Assembly: GCA_023053545.1 (NCBI GenBank)
Contig: JAKZAN010000006.1
Location: 12,407,412-12,471,411, forward strand
Reading direction: 5' to 3'
DNA: 64,000 nucleotides
Source: Lepidurus packardi
Lineage: Eukaryota > Arthropoda > Branchiopoda > Notostraca > Triopsidae
Both the position numbers and the translations under genes were made by a program. Positions 63,639 to 64,000 of this stretch are shown in pieces; positions within the stretch are counted from its first letter, which is position 1, and every line of letters begins with the position of its first letter. Below the pieces are notes generated by a model. That model saw only the letters and a program-made list of their open reading frames with translations, was not told the DNA's origin and ran no database searches.

Positions 63639-64000
63639 ACAGGACTCTTATGGACAATTGATGTCGTCATCCTCTCTAACAATCGAAATCAAGCTCTTTG
63701 TCGTCTTTTTATGTTGGAACGTCGTTTCAAACAAGACCCAACACTGGCCTCACGTTATGCAGATGTGATTGACGAATACATTGATGGCGGCTTTGCTAAG
63801 CGCCTACAAAGCTCCGAACAACCTGGACCAGATGGACGGACATGGTAATTACCTCAACGCGCCGTGATCAATCCAAACAAGCCAAAAAAATGTACGCGTT
63901 GTCCTCGATGCTTCGAAGACCTGCGAAGGAAAGTCGCGAAACGAAGCGTTGATTAAGGGACCAGACTTTATAAGCAGCATCTTGGGAGTCCTTCTACGGT
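63639..64000 (+). pseudogene. BEL/Pao element 2 RT N-terminus, running off the window
   Basis: RNQALCRLFMLERRFKQDP, YADVIDEYIDGGFAKRL, PQRAVINPNKPKK and VVLDASKTCEGKSRNEALI are spread over different frames, the usual BEL RT entry. At least two frame breaks occur in 360 bases. Confidence 0.82.

Overview
This is a stretch of arthropod nuclear DNA made almost entirely of transposons and nuclear copies of mitochondrial DNA. Three observations point to an arthropod. (1) The embedded mitochondrial fragments keep the ancestral arthropod gene order, cox1-Y-C-W-nad2 ... M-Q-I-control region-rrnS-V-rrnL. (2) One isolated exon encodes TM1-TM2 of a Methuselah-like receptor. (3) A foldback element carries TTAGG-type repeats. 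I cannot name the species. No bacterial-style operons, RNA operons or CRISPR arrays are present.

Layout. 1-18.26 kb is one nest of four layers. The outermost is a Jockey/I/R1-type LINE (here J1, minus strand), split by a 5-bp target duplication TAGGA. Inside it is a rearranged BEL/Pao provirus (1218-16211) that is a giant palindrome: a 3062-bp arm holding gag, protease and RT occurs at 1303-4364 and, inverted, at 12847-15908. Inside the BEL integrase is a TTAA-flanked DNA transposon (5872-12013) whose transposase is fused to a YqaJ-type nuclease. Inside that transposase gene is a hAT transposon (8743-11209) with an 8-bp duplication.

18.26-20.19 kb is nuclear mitochondrial copy 1 (trnQ to rrnL), bounded by LINE fragments on both sides. 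20.9-28.5 kb has no convincing gene; it holds ~460-bp tandem repeats, short tandem repeats, a repeat family and a foldback MITE with a telomere-like core. 28.5-42.1 kb is nuclear mitochondrial copy 2 (cox1 to trnV), interrupted by a full-length LINE (J2, 13-bp duplication inside cox1), which is itself interrupted by an almost intact CR1-type LINE (33884-38556), and by a 5'-truncated LINE (J3) in nad2.

42.7-43.6 kb is a Tx1/L1-type LINE relic. 45063-50456 is a young Ty3/Gypsy element: two 402-bp LTRs differing at two places I can see, and a 4-bp duplication. 50.7-53.2 kb holds the only plausible host exons (a small coiled-coil protein and the receptor exon) among MITEs. 53.7-57.1 kb contains twin foldback elements around a small spliced Myb/SANT-like gene with a frameshift. 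57.7-60.2 kb holds a MITE, 125-bp repeats and a CAGTG/CACTG minisatellite. 60.2-64.0 kb is a decayed second BEL/Pao element running off the end.

The most unusual signals are the BEL palindrome integrated as a single unit although its arms share lesions that should have disabled it, the TTAA transposon with a transposase-YqaJ fusion, the repeated juxtaposition of one LINE clade with mitochondrial DNA, and the CR1-type LINE whose two ORFs are in one frame separated by a single UGA.
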